Positions 1 to 15,611 of a stretch of 64,000 nt of DNA are shown piece by piece. The stretch covers positions 2,656,501-2,720,500 of the forward strand of contig NC_021149.1 of the NCBI RefSeq assembly GCF_000380335.1. Reading direction: 5' to 3'. Position 1 is the first letter of the stretch. The number at the start of each line of letters is the position of its first letter. Under the pieces are notes generated by a model. The model ran no database searches. It was given only the letters and a program-made list of their open reading frames with translations, and was not told where the DNA came from. Source of the stretch: Azotobacter vinelandii CA (GTDB lineage Bacteria; Pseudomonadota; Gammaproteobacteria; Pseudomonadales; Pseudomonadaceae). Made by a program: the position numbers and the translations under genes.

Positions 1-165
1 CGTCACCCCCAGCGAGGATTCGAGATCCACCAGGCGCTTGCTGGCGGCGGATACGGCAATTGCCTCGCGCTCGGCGGCACGAGTCAGAGTCCCCTCCTCG
101 GCCACTGCCACGAGCAGTTGCAAAGTAGTCAGATCGAGACGGCGCAAGAGATTTCTGCTGATCAT
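1..165 (-). CDS. LysR-family transcriptional regulator, N-terminal fragment
   Basis: Only the first 55 codons are in the window; the gene runs off the left edge, reading leftward. The translation begins MISRNLLRRLDLTTLQLLVA and continues with the AAERE..VS.ASKRL-DLE pattern of the LysR-type winged helix-turn-helix. The reading frame is open to base 1. The start ATG (163-165, complement) is the first in frame. The effector domain, and so any idea of ligand, is outside the window. It is transcribed away from gcvP, but 600 bp of mostly regulatory DNA separates them, and the gcvP promoter is sigma-54 type, so it need not regulate gcvP. Confidence 0.85.
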   Translation of the reverse strand, partial: MISRNLLRRLDLTTLQLLVAVAEEGTLTRAAEREAIAVSAASKRLVDLESSLGVT

Positions 166-191
166 GGATTTCGCGCATAAGAGAAAAAGAG

Positions 192-470
192 TCAGTAATA
201 CATGACCGGTTCTGTTGGCGTACCAGCGCAAGCAAAGCGGAACAAGCGCTCGGCCACATGCTGACGCTCCCTATCCATGTCCGCGAGTAGCGGGTCGGCT
301 TTCAGGAAGGGTTTCCCCCGGTGCCGCGCCAAGATGCCGGCTTTCGGCACGTCTGTCTCGAAAGATCCATCGCTCGCACCAATCCTGTCAGGCCGGAGCA
401 GCCAATAGCGGTGCGCACCGAGGTGTTCACGGGGAATGTGCTCCGGCGACCCCATCGCGCCAGGATTCAC
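192..470 (-). CDS. Unrecognised small ORF, possibly a gene remnant
   Basis: A 92-residue frame on the minus strand just upstream of the LysR start. Third codon positions are fairly GC-rich and the text looks protein-like (a PKAGILARHRGKPF stretch, an acidic/arginine-rich MDRERQHVAERLF segment), but I recognise no family. No good Shine-Dalgarno precedes the ATG and the frame could begin earlier. It may be a decayed remnant of a LysR-linked gene or a chance frame. Low confidence. Confidence 0.25.
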   Translation of the reverse strand: MNPGAMGSPEHIPREHLGAHRYWLLRPDRIGASDGSFETDVPKAGILARHRGKPFLKADPLLADMDRERQHVAERLFRFACAGTPTEPVMYY

Positions 471-523
471 TCCGCCCTCCGCAGCTCTCCTCAGAGGGCT
501 TGCCGGGTAATGTCTATCTCACC

Positions 524-630
524 TGTAACCGAATGGATACGTCGTAACGATTTCGAAACAAAGAAGGCAATTGCCGCCAAATCGAGCCTTGGTACCGAAG
601 TGCCAGCCTTTCCGTAACGATTTCGTTCCG
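524..630 (+). promoter_or_regulatory. Three GcsR/TyrR-like activator sites upstream of gcvP
   Basis: Three related 18-bp blocks lie at 524-541 (TGTAACCGAATGGATACG), 543-560 (CGTAACGATTTCGAAACA) and 613-630 (CGTAACGATTTCGTTCCG). The third almost exactly fits the TGTAACG-N4-CGTTCCG site that I recall for the glycine-responsive enhancer-binding protein GcsR of Pseudomonas aeruginosa. The blocks sit 66-172 bp upstream of the sigma-54 promoter, a normal position for enhancer sites. No GcsR gene is in the window. Confidence 0.6.
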
Positions 631-695
631 AACGATTTCCAAGCCGCTTTCATAAAAACACATAACATATTGATTTATAAAATATTTACTGAAAG

Positions 696-711
696 TGGCA
701 TCTACCTTGCT
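696..711 (+). promoter_or_regulatory. Sigma-54 (-24/-12) promoter of gcvP operon
   Basis: TGGCATCTACCTTGCT matches the RpoN consensus, with GG and GC exactly ten bases apart. It lies about 80 bp before the gcvP ATG and downstream of the three activator-like sites, so the operon is probably switched on by a sigma-54 enhancer-binding protein. Confidence 0.75.
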
Positions 712-791
712 CGTTGGCAACCGCTCGTCGCCTCGTACGAGCCCTCGATCCCTCGCCCGCCAGACCGCGGGCGAACCTGCAGGATTCACCG

Positions 792-3656
<2,865 letters not shown>

Positions 3657-3692
3657 CGGCGACGCTCCGTGGGCTCCCCGATGCCGAGGCGT

Positions 3693-3711
3693 CGATACCG
3701 TCCCGGTATCG
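3693..3711. repeat. Small perfect hairpin between gcvP and sdaA
   Basis: CGATACC-GTCCC-GGTATCG forms a perfect 7-bp stem. No T-run follows, so it is not a convincing terminator; it may stabilise or process the operon mRNA. Confidence 0.4.
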
Positions 3712-3781
3712 CCGCCAGGGTCTATAAAAAGAAATACCCGGGCCATTGCTGCGGCAGTTCGCCGCAGCCGGAGCATTCATC

Positions 3782-5158
<1,377 letters not shown>

Positions 5159-5234
5159 ACCGTATCTGCGCCGCCTCGGCCGGCCTCTCGGGAGCGAACC
5201 CGCTCCCGCCCCCATCGACCCTCGGAGTTCCTGC

Positions 5235-6359
5235 ATGACCACGGAAACCCTCGCCAAAACCCCGCTGCACGCCCTGCACCTCGAACTGGGCGCGCGCATG
5301 GTGCCCTTCGCCGGCTACGAGATGCCGGTGCAATACCCGCTGGGGGTGCTCAAGGAGCACCTGCACAGCCGCGACCAGGCCGGACTGTTCGACGTTTCAC
5401 ACATGGGCCAGATCCTCCTGCGCGGCGCCGATGCCGGCGCGGCCCTGGAAACCCTGGTACCGGTGGACATCGTCGAGCTGCCGGTGGGCCAGCAGCGCTA
5501 CGCGCTGTTCACCGACGACAACGGCGGCATCCTCGACGACCTGATGGTCGCCAACCTGGGCGACGAGCGCCTGTTCCTGGTGGTCAACGCCGCCTGCAAG
5601 GAGCAGGACCTCGCCCACCTGAAAACGCACATCGGCGCGCGCTGCCAGATCGAATCGCTGTTCGAGTCGCGCGCCCTGCTCGCCCTGCAGGGCCTCAGGG
5701 CGGTCGACGTGCTGGCGCGCCTGGCGCCGGAAGTGGCGCAGATGACCTTCATGCGCATCGCCGAGATCGAGTTGCTCGGCATCCCGTGCATCGTCAGCCG
5801 CTCCGGCTACACCGGCGAGGACGGCTTCGAGATCTCCGTGCCGGTCGAGCACGCCGATAAGCTCGCCCGCGCCCTGCTCGCTGAACCGGAAGTCCAGCCG
5901 ATCGGCCTCGGCGCCCGCGACTCGCTGCGCCTGGAAGCCGGCCTGTGCCTGTACGGCCACGACATGAGCAGCGCCACCACGCCGGTCGAGGCCAGCCTGC
6001 TGTGGGCCATCTCCAAGGCGCGCCGCGAGGGTGGCGCGCGCGCCGGCGGCTTTCCCGGCGCCGCGCGGATCTTCGCCCAGCAGCAGGAAGGCGTGGCTTG
6101 CAGGCGCGTCGGCCTGCTGCCGCAGGAGCGCACGCCGGTGCGCGAAGGCACGGAGATCGTCGATGCCCAGGGCGCGCCGATCGGCAAGGTCACCAGCGGC
6201 GGCTTCGGGCCGAGCCTGGGCGCGCCGCTGGCCATGGGCTATGTCGCCAGCGCCCATGCCGCCGAAGGCAGCGAGGTCTGGGCCATCGTCCGCGGCAAGC
6301 GCGTGCCGATGAAGGTCGCCAGGACGCCCTTCGTAGCGCAGCGCTACTATCGCGGCTGA
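5235..6359 (+). CDS. gcvT: Aminomethyltransferase, T protein of the glycine cleavage system
   Basis: 374 residues. It transfers the one-carbon unit from aminomethyl-lipoyl GcvH to tetrahydrofolate and releases ammonia. Family features visible are [16 protein letters not shown], the VSHMGQ motif, [13 protein letters not shown] and [11 protein letters not shown]. The family length is normal. It lies 76 bp after sdaA on the same strand and is probably the last gene of the operon, since a strong hairpin follows at 6369-6394. Confidence 0.96.
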   Translation: MTTETLAKTPLHALHLELGARMVPFAGYEMPVQYPLGVLKEHLHSRDQAGLFDVSHMGQILLRGADAGAALETLVPVDIVELPVGQQRYALFTDDNGGILDDLMVANLGDERLFLVVNAACKEQDLAHLKTHIGARCQIESLFESRALLALQGLRAVDVLARLAPEVAQMTFMRIAEIELLGIPCIVSRSGYTGEDGFEISVPVEHADKLARALLAEPEVQPIGLGARDSLRLEAGLCLYGHDMSSATTPVEASLLWAISKARREGGARAGGFPGAARIFAQQQEGVACRRVGLLPQERTPVREGTEIVDAQGAPIGKVTSGGFGPSLGAPLAMGYVASAHAAEGSEVWAIVRGKRVPMKVARTPFVAQRYYRG

Positions 6360-6368
6360 GCCCCGCCG

Positions 6369-6394
6369 CCCCTCTTCCGAGCATGGAAGAGGGG
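6369..6394. terminator. Hairpin after gcvT (CCCCTCTTCC family)
   Basis: A perfect 10-bp stem CCCCTCTTCC / GGAAGAGGGG with a 6-base loop, 9 bp after the gcvT stop. There is no T-run. Similar CCTCTCCC/GGGAGAGG hairpins recur at 16861-16882 and 37527-37548, so this may be a member of a dispersed hairpin family that also limits read-through. Confidence 0.5.
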
Positions 6395-6516
6395 CCGATT
6401 CGCTCGCCCTGCCGGCCGCCGCGGGAACGCGCCATGCCACGGCCCCTGCGCTGGCCACCTACGCTTGAGACAGGACAAGACCCGCAGCCGCGACAAGACC
6501 AGAGGTGAACCTCGCG

Positions 6517-6975
6517 ATGATCAAGTTGAACCTGAACGGCAAGGACCACGAGTTCGATGCGCCCGGGGAAATGCCATTGCTATGGGCCCTGCGCGACGTC
6601 GCCGGGCTGACCGGCACCAAGTACGGCTGCGGCATGGCGCTGTGCGGCGCCTGCACCGTGCATGTCGACGGACAGCCGACGCGCGCCTGCGTGACACCGC
6701 TTGCGGCGGTGGCCGGCAAGCAGGTCGTCACCATCGAAGGAGTCGCCGGACAACCCGCCGGCAAGGCGGTGCAGGAAGCCTGGCGCAAGCTCGACGTGGT
6801 GCAGTGCGGCTACTGCCAGTCGGGGCAGATCATGGCCGCCAGCGCGCTGCTGTCCGCCAACAAGAACCCCAGCGATACCGATATCGACTCGGCCATGAGC
6901 GGCAACCTCTGCCGCTGCGCCACCTACGTACGCATCCGCGCGGCGATCCACGAAGCCGCCCGGAGCCTGGCCTGA
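6517..6975 (+). CDS. iorA: [2Fe-2S] small subunit of a molybdenum hydroxylase (isoquinoline 1-oxidoreductase alpha type)
   Basis: 152 residues. The N-terminal ferredoxin-like domain has YGCGMALCGACTVHVDG (first 2Fe-2S cluster), and the C-terminal domain has CGYCQSGQIM and LCRCATYVRI (second cluster), the layout of xanthine-oxidase-family electron-transfer subunits. The ATG at 6517 is preferred over a GTG at 6505 because AGAGGTG lies nine bases before it. It is followed 11 bp later by its catalytic partner. Electrons would pass to a cytochrome or quinone acceptor rather than FAD, as no flavin subunit is present. The real substrate is unknown; the gene symbol reflects family resemblance only. 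Confidence 0.85.
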   Translation: MIKLNLNGKDHEFDAPGEMPLLWALRDVAGLTGTKYGCGMALCGACTVHVDGQPTRACVTPLAAVAGKQVVTIEGVAGQPAGKAVQEAWRKLDVVQCGYCQSGQIMAASALLSANKNPSDTDIDSAMSGNLCRCATYVRIRAAIHEAARSLA

Positions 6976-6986
6976 GGAGCCTCCCC

Positions 6987-9227
6987 ATGGCAGAGCTGCA
7001 CTTCCCGGACGAGACGGCCGCCACCGGCGGCATCCGCAACTTCAGCCGCCGCGCCTTCCTGCGCGGCACCGGCGGCCTGGCGCTGGGCATCTACTTCGCG
7101 CCGCTGCTCGGGCGCGGGAGCCTGGCCGGAGCGGCCGGCGATTTCGAGCCGAACGCCTTCCTGCGCATCGGCTCCGACGGCCTGGTCACGGTGATCGCCA
7201 AGCACGTCGAGATGGGCCAGGGCAGCTACACCGGCCTCGCCACCCTGGTCGCCGAGGAACTGGATGCGGACTGGGGCCGCGTGCGCGTCGAGGGCGCCCC
7301 GGCGAATACCGAGCTGTACAAGAACCTTGCCTTCGGCCTGCAAGGGACCGGTGGCAGCAGCGCCATCGCCAACTCCTTCGAGCAGATGCGCAAGGCCGGC
7401 GCCAGCGCCCGTGCCATGCTGGTGGCCGCCGCCGCCGAGCAATGGCGGGTGCCGGCGGAGCAGATCGGGGTGCGCCAGGGCGTGGTCGAGCACGCCGCCT
7501 CGGGCCGCAAGGCCGGCTTCGGCGAGCTGGCCGAGGCCGCGGCCAGGCAAGCGCTGCCCGCCGATGTGAAGCTCAAGGAGCCGAAGGACTTCGGGCTCAT
7601 CGGCCGGCAGACGCTGCCGCGCACCGACAGCCCGGACAAGACCGACGGCAGCGCGGTCTTCACCCAGGACATCCACCTGCCGGACATGCTGGTGGCCGTC
7701 CCCCTCCATCCGCCACGCTTCGGCGCCAGTCCGGCGAAAGTCGATGCGAGCAAGGCCAGGGCGCTGCCGGATGTGGTCGCGGTGGTCGAGTATCCCGGCG
7801 ACGAGCACCGTTTCGCCGGCGTCGCCGTGCTGGCCCGCAATACCTGGGCGGCGATCCGGGGACGCGACGCGCTGCAGGTGGAATGGGACGAGAGCAAGGC
7901 CTTCCGCCTCGGCAGCGCGGAGATCCTCGCCCGGTACCGCGATCTGGCCGGCCAGCCCGGCAAGGTCGCGCGCGACGAAGGCGACGCCGGCGGCGCGCTG
8001 GAGCGGGCGGCCAGGCGCATCGACGCCGAGTTCGAATTCCCCTATCTGGCCCACGCCGCCATGGAGCCGCTGAACTGCGTGGTCAGGCTGGACGAGGGGC
8101 GCTGCGAAATCTGGAACGGCGAGCAGTGGCAGTCCGGCGACCAGCGACTGGTGGCGCAGTTGCTGGGCATTGCCCCGGAGCATGTGTCGATCACCCAGCT
8201 CTACGCCGGCGGTAGCTTCGGCCGGCGCGCCAACCCGCACTCGGACTACGTGCTGGAGGCGGTGTCCATCGCCAGGGCGGCCCGTGACCAGGGGCTGAAG
8301 GGGCCGGTGAAGATGGTCTGGCCCCGCGAGAACGACACCCGCGGCGGCCACTACCGGCCGCTGTTCCTGCACCGGGCCAGCCTTGGCCTGGACGAAGAAG
8401 GCAGGCTGACGGCCTGGCAGCATCGCCTGGTGGGACAGTCGTTCATGCAGGGCACGCCGTTCGAATCGGTGATGCTCAAGGACGGCATCGACAAGGTGGC
8501 GGTGGAGGGCGTCGACAATCTCGCCTACGCGGTCCCCAACCTGCGCGTCGAACTGCACCTGGCGCAGGACATCGGCGTGCCGACCCAGTGGTGGCGCTCG
8601 GTGGGCCACACCCATACCGCCTATGCGGCGGAAACCCTGATCGACGAAGCCGCCCAGGCCGCCGGCAAGGACCCCTACCAGTACCGCCGGGCGCTGCTGG
8701 ACAGGCAGCCGCGCCACCTCGGCGTGCTCGACCTGGCGGCGGAGAAGGCCGGCTGGACGAGCGCCTTGCCGCCGGGAGCGCAGGGCGAGCGGCGCGGGCG
8801 CGGCATCGCGGTGCACGAGTCGTTCGGCAGCTTCGTGGCGCAGGTGGTGGAAGTGACCCTGAAGCCCGACCACAGCTACACGGTGGACAGGGTCGTCTGC
8901 GCGGTGGACTGCGGCGTGGCGATCAACCCGGACGTGATCCGCGCGCAGATGGAAGGCGGCATCGGCTTCGCCCTGTCGGCGGCCATGCACAGCGCCATCA
9001 CCCTGAAGGATGGCGTGGTCGAGCAGTCGAACTTCCACGACTTCCAGGTGCTCCGCCTCAACGAGATGCCGCGGGTCGAGGTGCACATCGTGCCCTCGGC
9101 GGAAGCACCCAGCGGCGTCGGCGAGCCGGGCGTGCCGCCGCTGGCGCCGGCGCTGGCCAATGCGCTGTTCGCCGCGAGCGGCAAGCGCATCCGCCGGCTA
9201 CCGATCGGCAAGCAGTTGCAGGCATAG
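6987..9227 (+). CDS. iorB: Tat-exported molybdopterin-binding large subunit (isoquinoline 1-oxidoreductase beta type)
   Basis: 746 residues, preceded by GAGGAG. Residues about 22-50 are a twin-arginine signal ([12 protein letters not shown] followed by a hydrophobic stretch), so the enzyme is likely periplasmic or membrane-attached. The body shows molybdopterin dehydrogenase motifs: [34 protein letters not shown], and near the C terminus [17 protein letters not shown], which holds the catalytic glutamate. With the preceding 2Fe-2S subunit it forms a two-component hydroxylase of aldehydes or N-heterocycles. A maturation XdhC-type chaperone is not next to it. The substrate cannot be read from sequence. 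Confidence 0.88.
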   Translation: MAELHFPDETAATGGIRNFSRRAFLRGTGGLALGIYFAPLLGRGSLAGAAGDFEPNAFLRIGSDGLVTVIAKHVEMGQGSYTGLATLVAEELDADWGRVRVEGAPANTELYKNLAFGLQGTGGSSAIANSFEQMRKAGASARAMLVAAAAEQWRVPAEQIGVRQGVVEHAASGRKAGFGELAEAAARQALPADVKLKEPKDFGLIGRQTLPRTDSPDKTDGSAVFTQDIHLPDMLVAVPLHPPRFGASPAKVDASKARALPDVVAVVEYPGDEHRFAGVAVLARNTWAAIRGRDALQVEWDESKAFRLGSAEILARYRDLAGQPGKVARDEGDAGGALERAARRIDAEFEFPYLAHAAMEPLNCVVRLDEGRCEIWNGEQWQSGDQRLVAQLLGIAPEHVSITQLYAGGSFGRRANPHSDYVLEAVSIARAARDQGLKGPVKMVWPRENDTRGGHYRPLFLHRASLGLDEEGRLTAWQHRLVGQSFMQGTPFESVMLKDGIDKVAVEGVDNLAYAVPNLRVELHLAQDIGVPTQWWRSVGHTHTAYAAETLIDEAAQAAGKDPYQYRRALLDRQPRHLGVLDLAAEKAGWTSALPPGAQGERRGRGIAVHESFGSFVAQVVEVTLKPDHSYTVDRVVCAVDCGVAINPDVIRAQMEGGIGFALSAAMHSAITLKDGVVEQSNFHDFQVLRLNEMPRVEVHIVPSAEAPSGVGEPGVPPLAPALANALFAASGKRIRRLPIGKQLQA

Positions 9228-9324
9228 GACGGGACGCCCGGCTTCTTCGTTTCGACGGGGATGCCGGGCGCCATCCAGGCAATGGCATCCGCGCGCCATG
9301 CCGAGCCTCCCGCCAGTGGCTCGC

Positions 9325-9405
9325 CTATTTACGGATGCCCTGCCAGACCATACCGGCGAGCGCCAGCACGGAAATCCCGAACCAGAAGTGAAATTCGATA
9401 TCCAT
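9325..9405 (-). CDS. 26-residue single-span membrane peptide
   Basis: A short frame with a strong Shine-Dalgarno (GGAGG seven bases before the ATG) encodes [20 protein letters not shown] followed by WQGIRK. It is one hydrophobic span flanked by an acidic N terminus and a basic C terminus, as expected for an N-out small membrane protein. It lies 123 bp downstream of livF on the same strand, so it could be the last cistron of the transporter operon or an independent gene. No function is known to me. Confidence 0.6.
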   Translation of the reverse strand: MDIEFHFWFGISVLALAGMVWQGIRK

Positions 9406-9528
9406 ATCGCGACCTCCAGGCAACCGCACGCCCGACTTCCAACCCGACCCGATCACTATATTTCATGGCAGGGATTTTCGAGCGCCCCTCGTCCGAGGGG
9501 GGAAACCGACCGCTCCCCCGCCGGCCCC

Positions 9529-10241
9529 TCAATGCCCACCCAGATAGGCGCTGCGCACCTCCGGGTCGCCGAGCAGTTCCTCTCCGCTTCCCGACAGGCG
9601 GATCTGCCCGTTGACCATCACGTAGCCGCGGTCGGAAAGCCTGAGCGCATGGTTGGCGTTCTGCTCCACCAGGAACAGGGTCATGCCGCCGGACGCCAGC
9701 TCGCGCAGGATCTGGAAGATCTGCCGGACCACGATGGGCGCCAGGCCCAGCGACGGCTCGTCGAGCAGCAGCAGCTTCGGCCGGCTCATCAGCGCGCGGG
9801 CGATGGCGAGCATCTGCTGCTCGCCGCCGGAGAGCGTCATGGCGCGCTGGTTGCGCCGTTCCCTGAGGCGCGGGAACAGCTCGAACATCCGCCCGAGATC
9901 CTCGTCGGCGTGCGCCATGCCGATCGGGATGGTGCCCATCAGCAGGTTCTCTTCCACGCTCATGTCGGGAAATACCCGCCGCCCTTCCGGCGACTGCGCC
10001 ACGCCGCTGGAGGCGACGTGGTGGGCCGACTTGCGGGTGATGTCCTCGCCACGATAGAGGATCTGCCCGGCGCTCGGCCGCGGCTGGCCGAAGATCGACA
10101 TCAGGAGGCTCGACTTGCCCGCGCCGTTGGCGCCGATCAGGCTGACCGTCTCGCCCTCGTCGACGTGCAGGCTGACCTGGCGCAGCGCCTGGATCGGCCC
10201 GTAGTGCAGGTCGACAGCGCGGAATTCCAGCAGGGGCACGC

Positions 10242-10245
<4 letters not shown>
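9529..10245 (-). CDS. livF: Branched-chain amino-acid ABC transporter ATPase, LivF type
   Basis: 238 residues, one ABC domain. Walker A is GANGAGKS (about residue 38), the signature is LSGGEQQML and Walker B is LLLLDEPSLGLAP. The ending VNGQIRLSGSG..LLGDPEVR.AYLGG is typical of LivF. Its ATG overlaps the livG stop by four bases (ATGA), so translation is coupled. It pairs with LivG to power import through LivH/LivM. The true ligand could be leucine-type amino acids or a related small amide. Confidence 0.93.
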
Positions 10246-11113
<868 letters not shown>

Positions 11114-11117
<4 letters not shown>

Positions 11118-12388
11118 GGGGCCACCCCCGGACGTCGCGCGAAACCGCGACGGCTGATGCGGATCAGCCCGCGCGGCCGCCAGATCATCATCAGCACCAT
11201 CAGCATGCCGAACAGCAGCACCCGGTAGTCGGCGAAGCTCCTGAGCAGCTCCGGCGCCACCGTCAGCATGAAGGCGGCGAGCACCACGCCCAGGGTCGAG
11301 CCCATGCCGCCGAGCACCACGATGGCGAGGATCAGCGCCGACTCGAAGAAGGTGAACGAGGTCGGATTGACGAAACCCTGGTAGCTGGCGAAGAACACCC
11401 CGGCCAGCCCCGCCGTGGAGGCGCCGAGCATGAACGCCGAGAGCTTGACCAGCACATGGTTGAGACCCATGGCGCGGCAGGCGATCTCGTCCTCGCGCAA
11501 CGCCTCCCAGGCCCGGCCGATCGGCATGCGCACCAGCCGACCCTTGACGTAGAGCACCAGCAGCACGGTGAGCAGCAGCACCACGTAGATGAACAGGAAC
11601 TTGAGGTTGGGGTTGTAGGCGATGCCGAAGAACTCGTGGAACGGCACCCCGCCATCCCTGGCGCGCCGGCCGAACTCCAGGCCGAGAAAGGTCGGCGCCG
11701 GCACCGACATGCCGTTCGGCCCGCCGGTGAAGGACAGCCAGTTGTTCAGCACTAGGCGAATGATCTCGCCGAAACCCAGGGTGACGATGGCCAGGTAGTC
11801 GCCGTGCATGCGCAGCACCGGGAAACCGAGCAGCGCCCCGGCCAGCGCCGCCATCAGCGCGGCCAGCGGCAGCACGCTCCAGAAGCCGAGTCCTAGGTAT
11901 TCGTAGCCGAGCGCCAGGCCGTAGGCGCCGATGGCGTAGAAGGCCACGTAGCCCAGGTCGAGCAGCCCGGCGAGGCCGACCACGATGTTCAGGCCGAGGC
12001 CGAGCAACACGTAGATGAGGCCGAGGATGACCACGGTGAGCAGGTACTTGCCGGCGAAGAACGGGAAGACCACGGCGGCCAGCAGCACCAGCGGCAGCAG
12101 CCAGCGCAGGTGCGAACGATGCTCCGGCGGCAGCACCTGCACGCCGGCGCCGCCGCCTTCGAGGCGCTGGAGCCAGCCGCGGCCGCCGGCGCTGTGCAGG
12201 AACAGGCTGAGGAGGAAGCGGCCGAGCATCACCGCGCCGACGATCCAGGCCACCCGCGAGGACTCCAGGTGGAAGCTGTAGCCGTCGAGCACCACGCCGA
12301 CGATGGGGCCGAACACCACCAGGGCGATCAGCCCGGCCAGCAGGCTGTCCAGCAGCGGCTGGCGGATATCCAGGGAAGGCTCTGCCAT
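11114..12388 (-). CDS. livM: Branched-chain amino-acid ABC transporter permease, LivM type
   Basis: 424 residues from the ATG at 12388, which starts two bases after the livH stop; longer in-frame starts would lie inside livH. Several hydrophobic spans are seen, with the family motifs GLGLNIVVGLAGLLDLGYVAFYAIGAYG, LRMHGDYLAIVTLGFGEI and the cytoplasmic EDEIACRAMGLN loop that contacts the ATPases. The N-terminal extension of about 80 residues before the core is usual for this Pseudomonas subtype. Confidence 0.93.
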
Positions 12389-12390
12389 GC

Positions 12391-13305
<915 letters not shown>

Positions 13306-13378
13306 GCGTAAGTCTCGTCTATGGGCGGTTCATGGAGGGTTCGGCTGCGCAGCCAAGCCTGCAGGAGCAGACCGAAGC

Positions 13379-13470
13379 GTAGGGTGGATAACGGCGCAGC
13401 CTTATCCACCACAACGGTCCCGGTGGAAAACCGCTGCGCGGGTTTTCCACGGGGTGGCCATCCACCCTAC
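13379..13470. repeat. Composite palindromic intergenic repeat (REP/BIME-like)
   Basis: The 92-bp block starts GTAGGGTGGAT and ends ATCCACCCTAC, an inverted terminal pair. Inside are two further hairpins: GGATAA..TTATCC (13387-13408 region) and GTGGAAAACC..GGTTTTCCAC (13422-13450 region). This nested layout resembles the REP-type elements common between Pseudomonas genes. It separates the binding-protein gene from livH. Confidence 0.7.
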
Positions 13471-13487
13471 CCGGTCTGGGCGACCCG

Positions 13488-14603
13488 TCACTTCTGATGA
13501 TACTTGCCCTGGTCGTCCCACTCGTAGATGACGTAGTCGCTGACCTTCAGGTCGCCCTTGTCATCCCATTCCTTGGTCCCCATCACGGTCGTCACCGGAT
13601 GGCTCTTCAGCCATTCGGAGGCCTTCTCCGCGTCGGTCCCGCCGGTGGCGTTGAAGGCCGCGGCCAGCGCCTGCAGCGAAGCGTAGGCATACAGCGTGTA
13701 GCCCTCCGGCTCGTAGCCGGCGGCGCGCAGCTTCTCGACCAGCGCTTGGCCTTCGGGGATCTTGCGCGGATCGGCGCCGAAGGTCATGAAGGCGCCCTTG
13801 ACGTACTGCGGACCGCCGGCGGTGGTGACCAGTTCGTCGGTGACGATGCCGTCGCCGGAAACGAAGCTGGCGGTCAGGCCCTGCTCGCGCATCTGCCGCA
13901 GCAGCGGGCCGGCCTCGGTGTGCAGGCCGCCGAAGTAGACCACGTCGACGTTGGCGCCGCGCAGCTTGGTGACCAGCGCGTTGAAATCCTTCTCGCCGCG
14001 GGTCAGGCCCTCGTAGAGCACGGCACTGACGCCGCGCTTGGCCAACTGGGCGCGGGCGGAATCGGCGATGCCCTGCCCGTAGGTGTCCTTGTCGTGGATG
14101 ACCGCCACGCGCTTGCCCTTCAGGGTGTCGACGATGAAGTCGGCGGCGACCTGGCCCTGCTGGTCGTCGCGGCCGCACATGCGGAACATGCCGGTCAGGC
14201 CGCGCTCGGTGACCTGCGGGTTGGTCGAGCCGGGGGTGATGGCGATGATGCCCCCCTCGTCGTAGACCTCGGAGGCCGGAATGGTCGAGGAAGAACAGAA
14301 GTGGCCGATCACCGCGGCGACCTTGTCCTGGTCGACCAGCCGGTTGGCCACGGCCACGGCCTGCTTCGGTTCGCAGGCATCGTCGCCCTTGATCAGCTTG
14401 ACCGGCTCGCCGTTGATCCCGCCGGTGGCGTTGATGTCGGCCGCGGCCTGGCTGGCGCCACGCCAGTATTGTTCGCCGAAGGCGGCATTGGGCCCGGTGT
14501 GCGGGCCGGCGACGCCGATCAGCACATCGGCCCGGAGCACCGGGGACAGGCCCAGCGCGGCCGAGACCGCGAAAGCCAGGATTCCTTTTCTCACCATCGT
14601 CAT
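13488..14603 (-). CDS. Periplasmic branched-chain amino-acid-type binding protein
   Basis: 371 residues. The N terminus MTMVRKGILAFAVSAALGLS followed by PVLRA is a Sec signal peptide, with mature protein starting near DVLIGVAGPHTG. The Leu/Ile/Val-binding fold is shown by GPNAAFGEQYWRGASQAAADINATGGINGEP, VIGHFCSSSTIPAS and ITPGSTNPQVTERG. The ATG at 14603 has AAGGAG nine bases upstream. It delivers ligand to the LivHMGF complex encoded just downstream. Confidence 0.92.
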   Translation of the reverse strand: MTMVRKGILAFAVSAALGLSPVLRADVLIGVAGPHTGPNAAFGEQYWRGASQAAADINATGGINGEPVKLIKGDDACEPKQAVAVANRLVDQDKVAAVIGHFCSSSTIPASEVYDEGGIIAITPGSTNPQVTERGLTGMFRMCGRDDQQGQVAADFIVDTLKGKRVAVIHDKDTYGQGIADSARAQLAKRGVSAVLYEGLTRGEKDFNALVTKLRGANVDVVYFGGLHTEAGPLLRQMREQGLTASFVSGDGIVTDELVTTAGGPQYVKGAFMTFGADPRKIPEGQALVEKLRAAGYEPEGYTLYAYASLQALAAAFNATGGTDAEKASEWLKSHPVTTVMGTKEWDDKGDLKVSDYVIYEWDDQGKYHQK

Positions 14604-14801
14604 GAAGTGAAGCTCCTTGTTATTGGAGTATTGGGGATCGTTTTCAGCGAGACGCGCGGTCCGCCGCATCCAGGCCCCGCCGGTTGTCCGGCGGGGAAGT
14701 CCGGGAAAATGGATGCGCGAGCGGCAAAGGCACACTCGCATGAGGGACGTCGGCGAGTTTAAACAATGACTTACAAGGCGTCGACGGCGCGCCGTCGCAC
14801 A

Positions 14802-15611
14802 TCACCGGCTGCGTCGCCCCTGCTCCCGGCCCCAGGCCAGCATGGCTTCCAGCAGCGCGCGCAGCACGTCGCGGGTCGGCCCGGCGAGATCCTCGCGGTA
14901 GCGGAAGGGCTCCTGCTCCTCCATGTAGCGACACTGGACCAGTTCCAGTTGCACGGCATGGATGCCCTGCTCCGGCCGGCCGTAGTGGCGGGTGATGTAG
15001 CCACCCTTGAAGCGCCCGTCGAGCACGCGGCCATAGCCCTCGGCCGCCGCGCACACCGCCATCAGCCGCTCGGCCAGGCGCGGATCGCAACTGGCGCCGG
15101 AATGGGTGCCCAGGTTGAGGTCGGGCAACCGGCCCTCGAACAGCCAGGGCACCACGGCGCGGATCGAGTGGGCGTCGAACAGCAGCGCATAGCCGAACTC
15201 CGCCTTCAGCCGCGCCAGCTCGGCCGCCAGGGTCTCGTGGTAGGGCCTCCAGACACGCTGCAGATACTCGGCGCGCAGCGCGGGAGCGGGCGCCCTGCCC
15301 GGCTGGAACAGCGGCGTGCCGTCGAGGAAGGTCGTGGGGAACAGCCCGGTGGTCGGACTGGCGTACAGCGGGCTGTCGTCCGGCGGACGGTTGAGATCCA
15401 CCACGTAGCGCGAATAGCGCCCCGCCAGCAGGCTCGCGCCCAGCCCGGCGGCGAAATCGTAGAGCCGCGGCAGGTGCCAGTCGGTGTCCGGCAGGCTGCG
15501 GGCCGCCGGCACCAGGGCGGCCTCGACCTCGGGGGTAAGAAGGGTGCCGGCGTGGGGCATGCCGATCAACAGCGGCGTCCGGCCGCGGCTGAACTCCAGG
15601 ACTTCATCCAT
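14802..15611 (-). CDS. hutG: N-formylglutamate deformylase
   Basis: 269 residues. It releases formate from N-formyl-L-glutamate, the last step of the formylglutamate route of histidine breakdown. Family motifs visible are [29 protein letters not shown] and [12 protein letters not shown]. Its start overlaps the hutI stop by eight bases, so the genes are translationally coupled. The partner that makes formylglutamate, HutF, is encoded 14 kb away at 29585. A GC-rich 16-bp palindrome (14782-14797) follows the stop. Confidence 0.93.
   Translation of the reverse strand: MDEVLEFSRGRTPLLIGMPHAGTLLTPEVEAALVPAARSLPDTDWHLPRLYDFAAGLGASLLAGRYSRYVVDLNRPPDDSPLYASPTTGLFPTTFLDGTPLFQPGRAPAPALRAEYLQRVWRPYHETLAAELARLKAEFGYALLFDAHSIRAVVPWLFEGRLPDLNLGTHSGASCDPRLAERLMAVCAAAEGYGRVLDGRFKGGYITRHYGRPEQGIHAVQLELVQCRYMEEQEPFRYREDLAGPTRDVLRALLEAMLAWGREQGRRSR

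Noticed and set aside
6924-9086. Long minus-strand reading frame opposite iorB
   Set aside because: Antisense shadow with no family signal; the plus-strand enzyme is intact.
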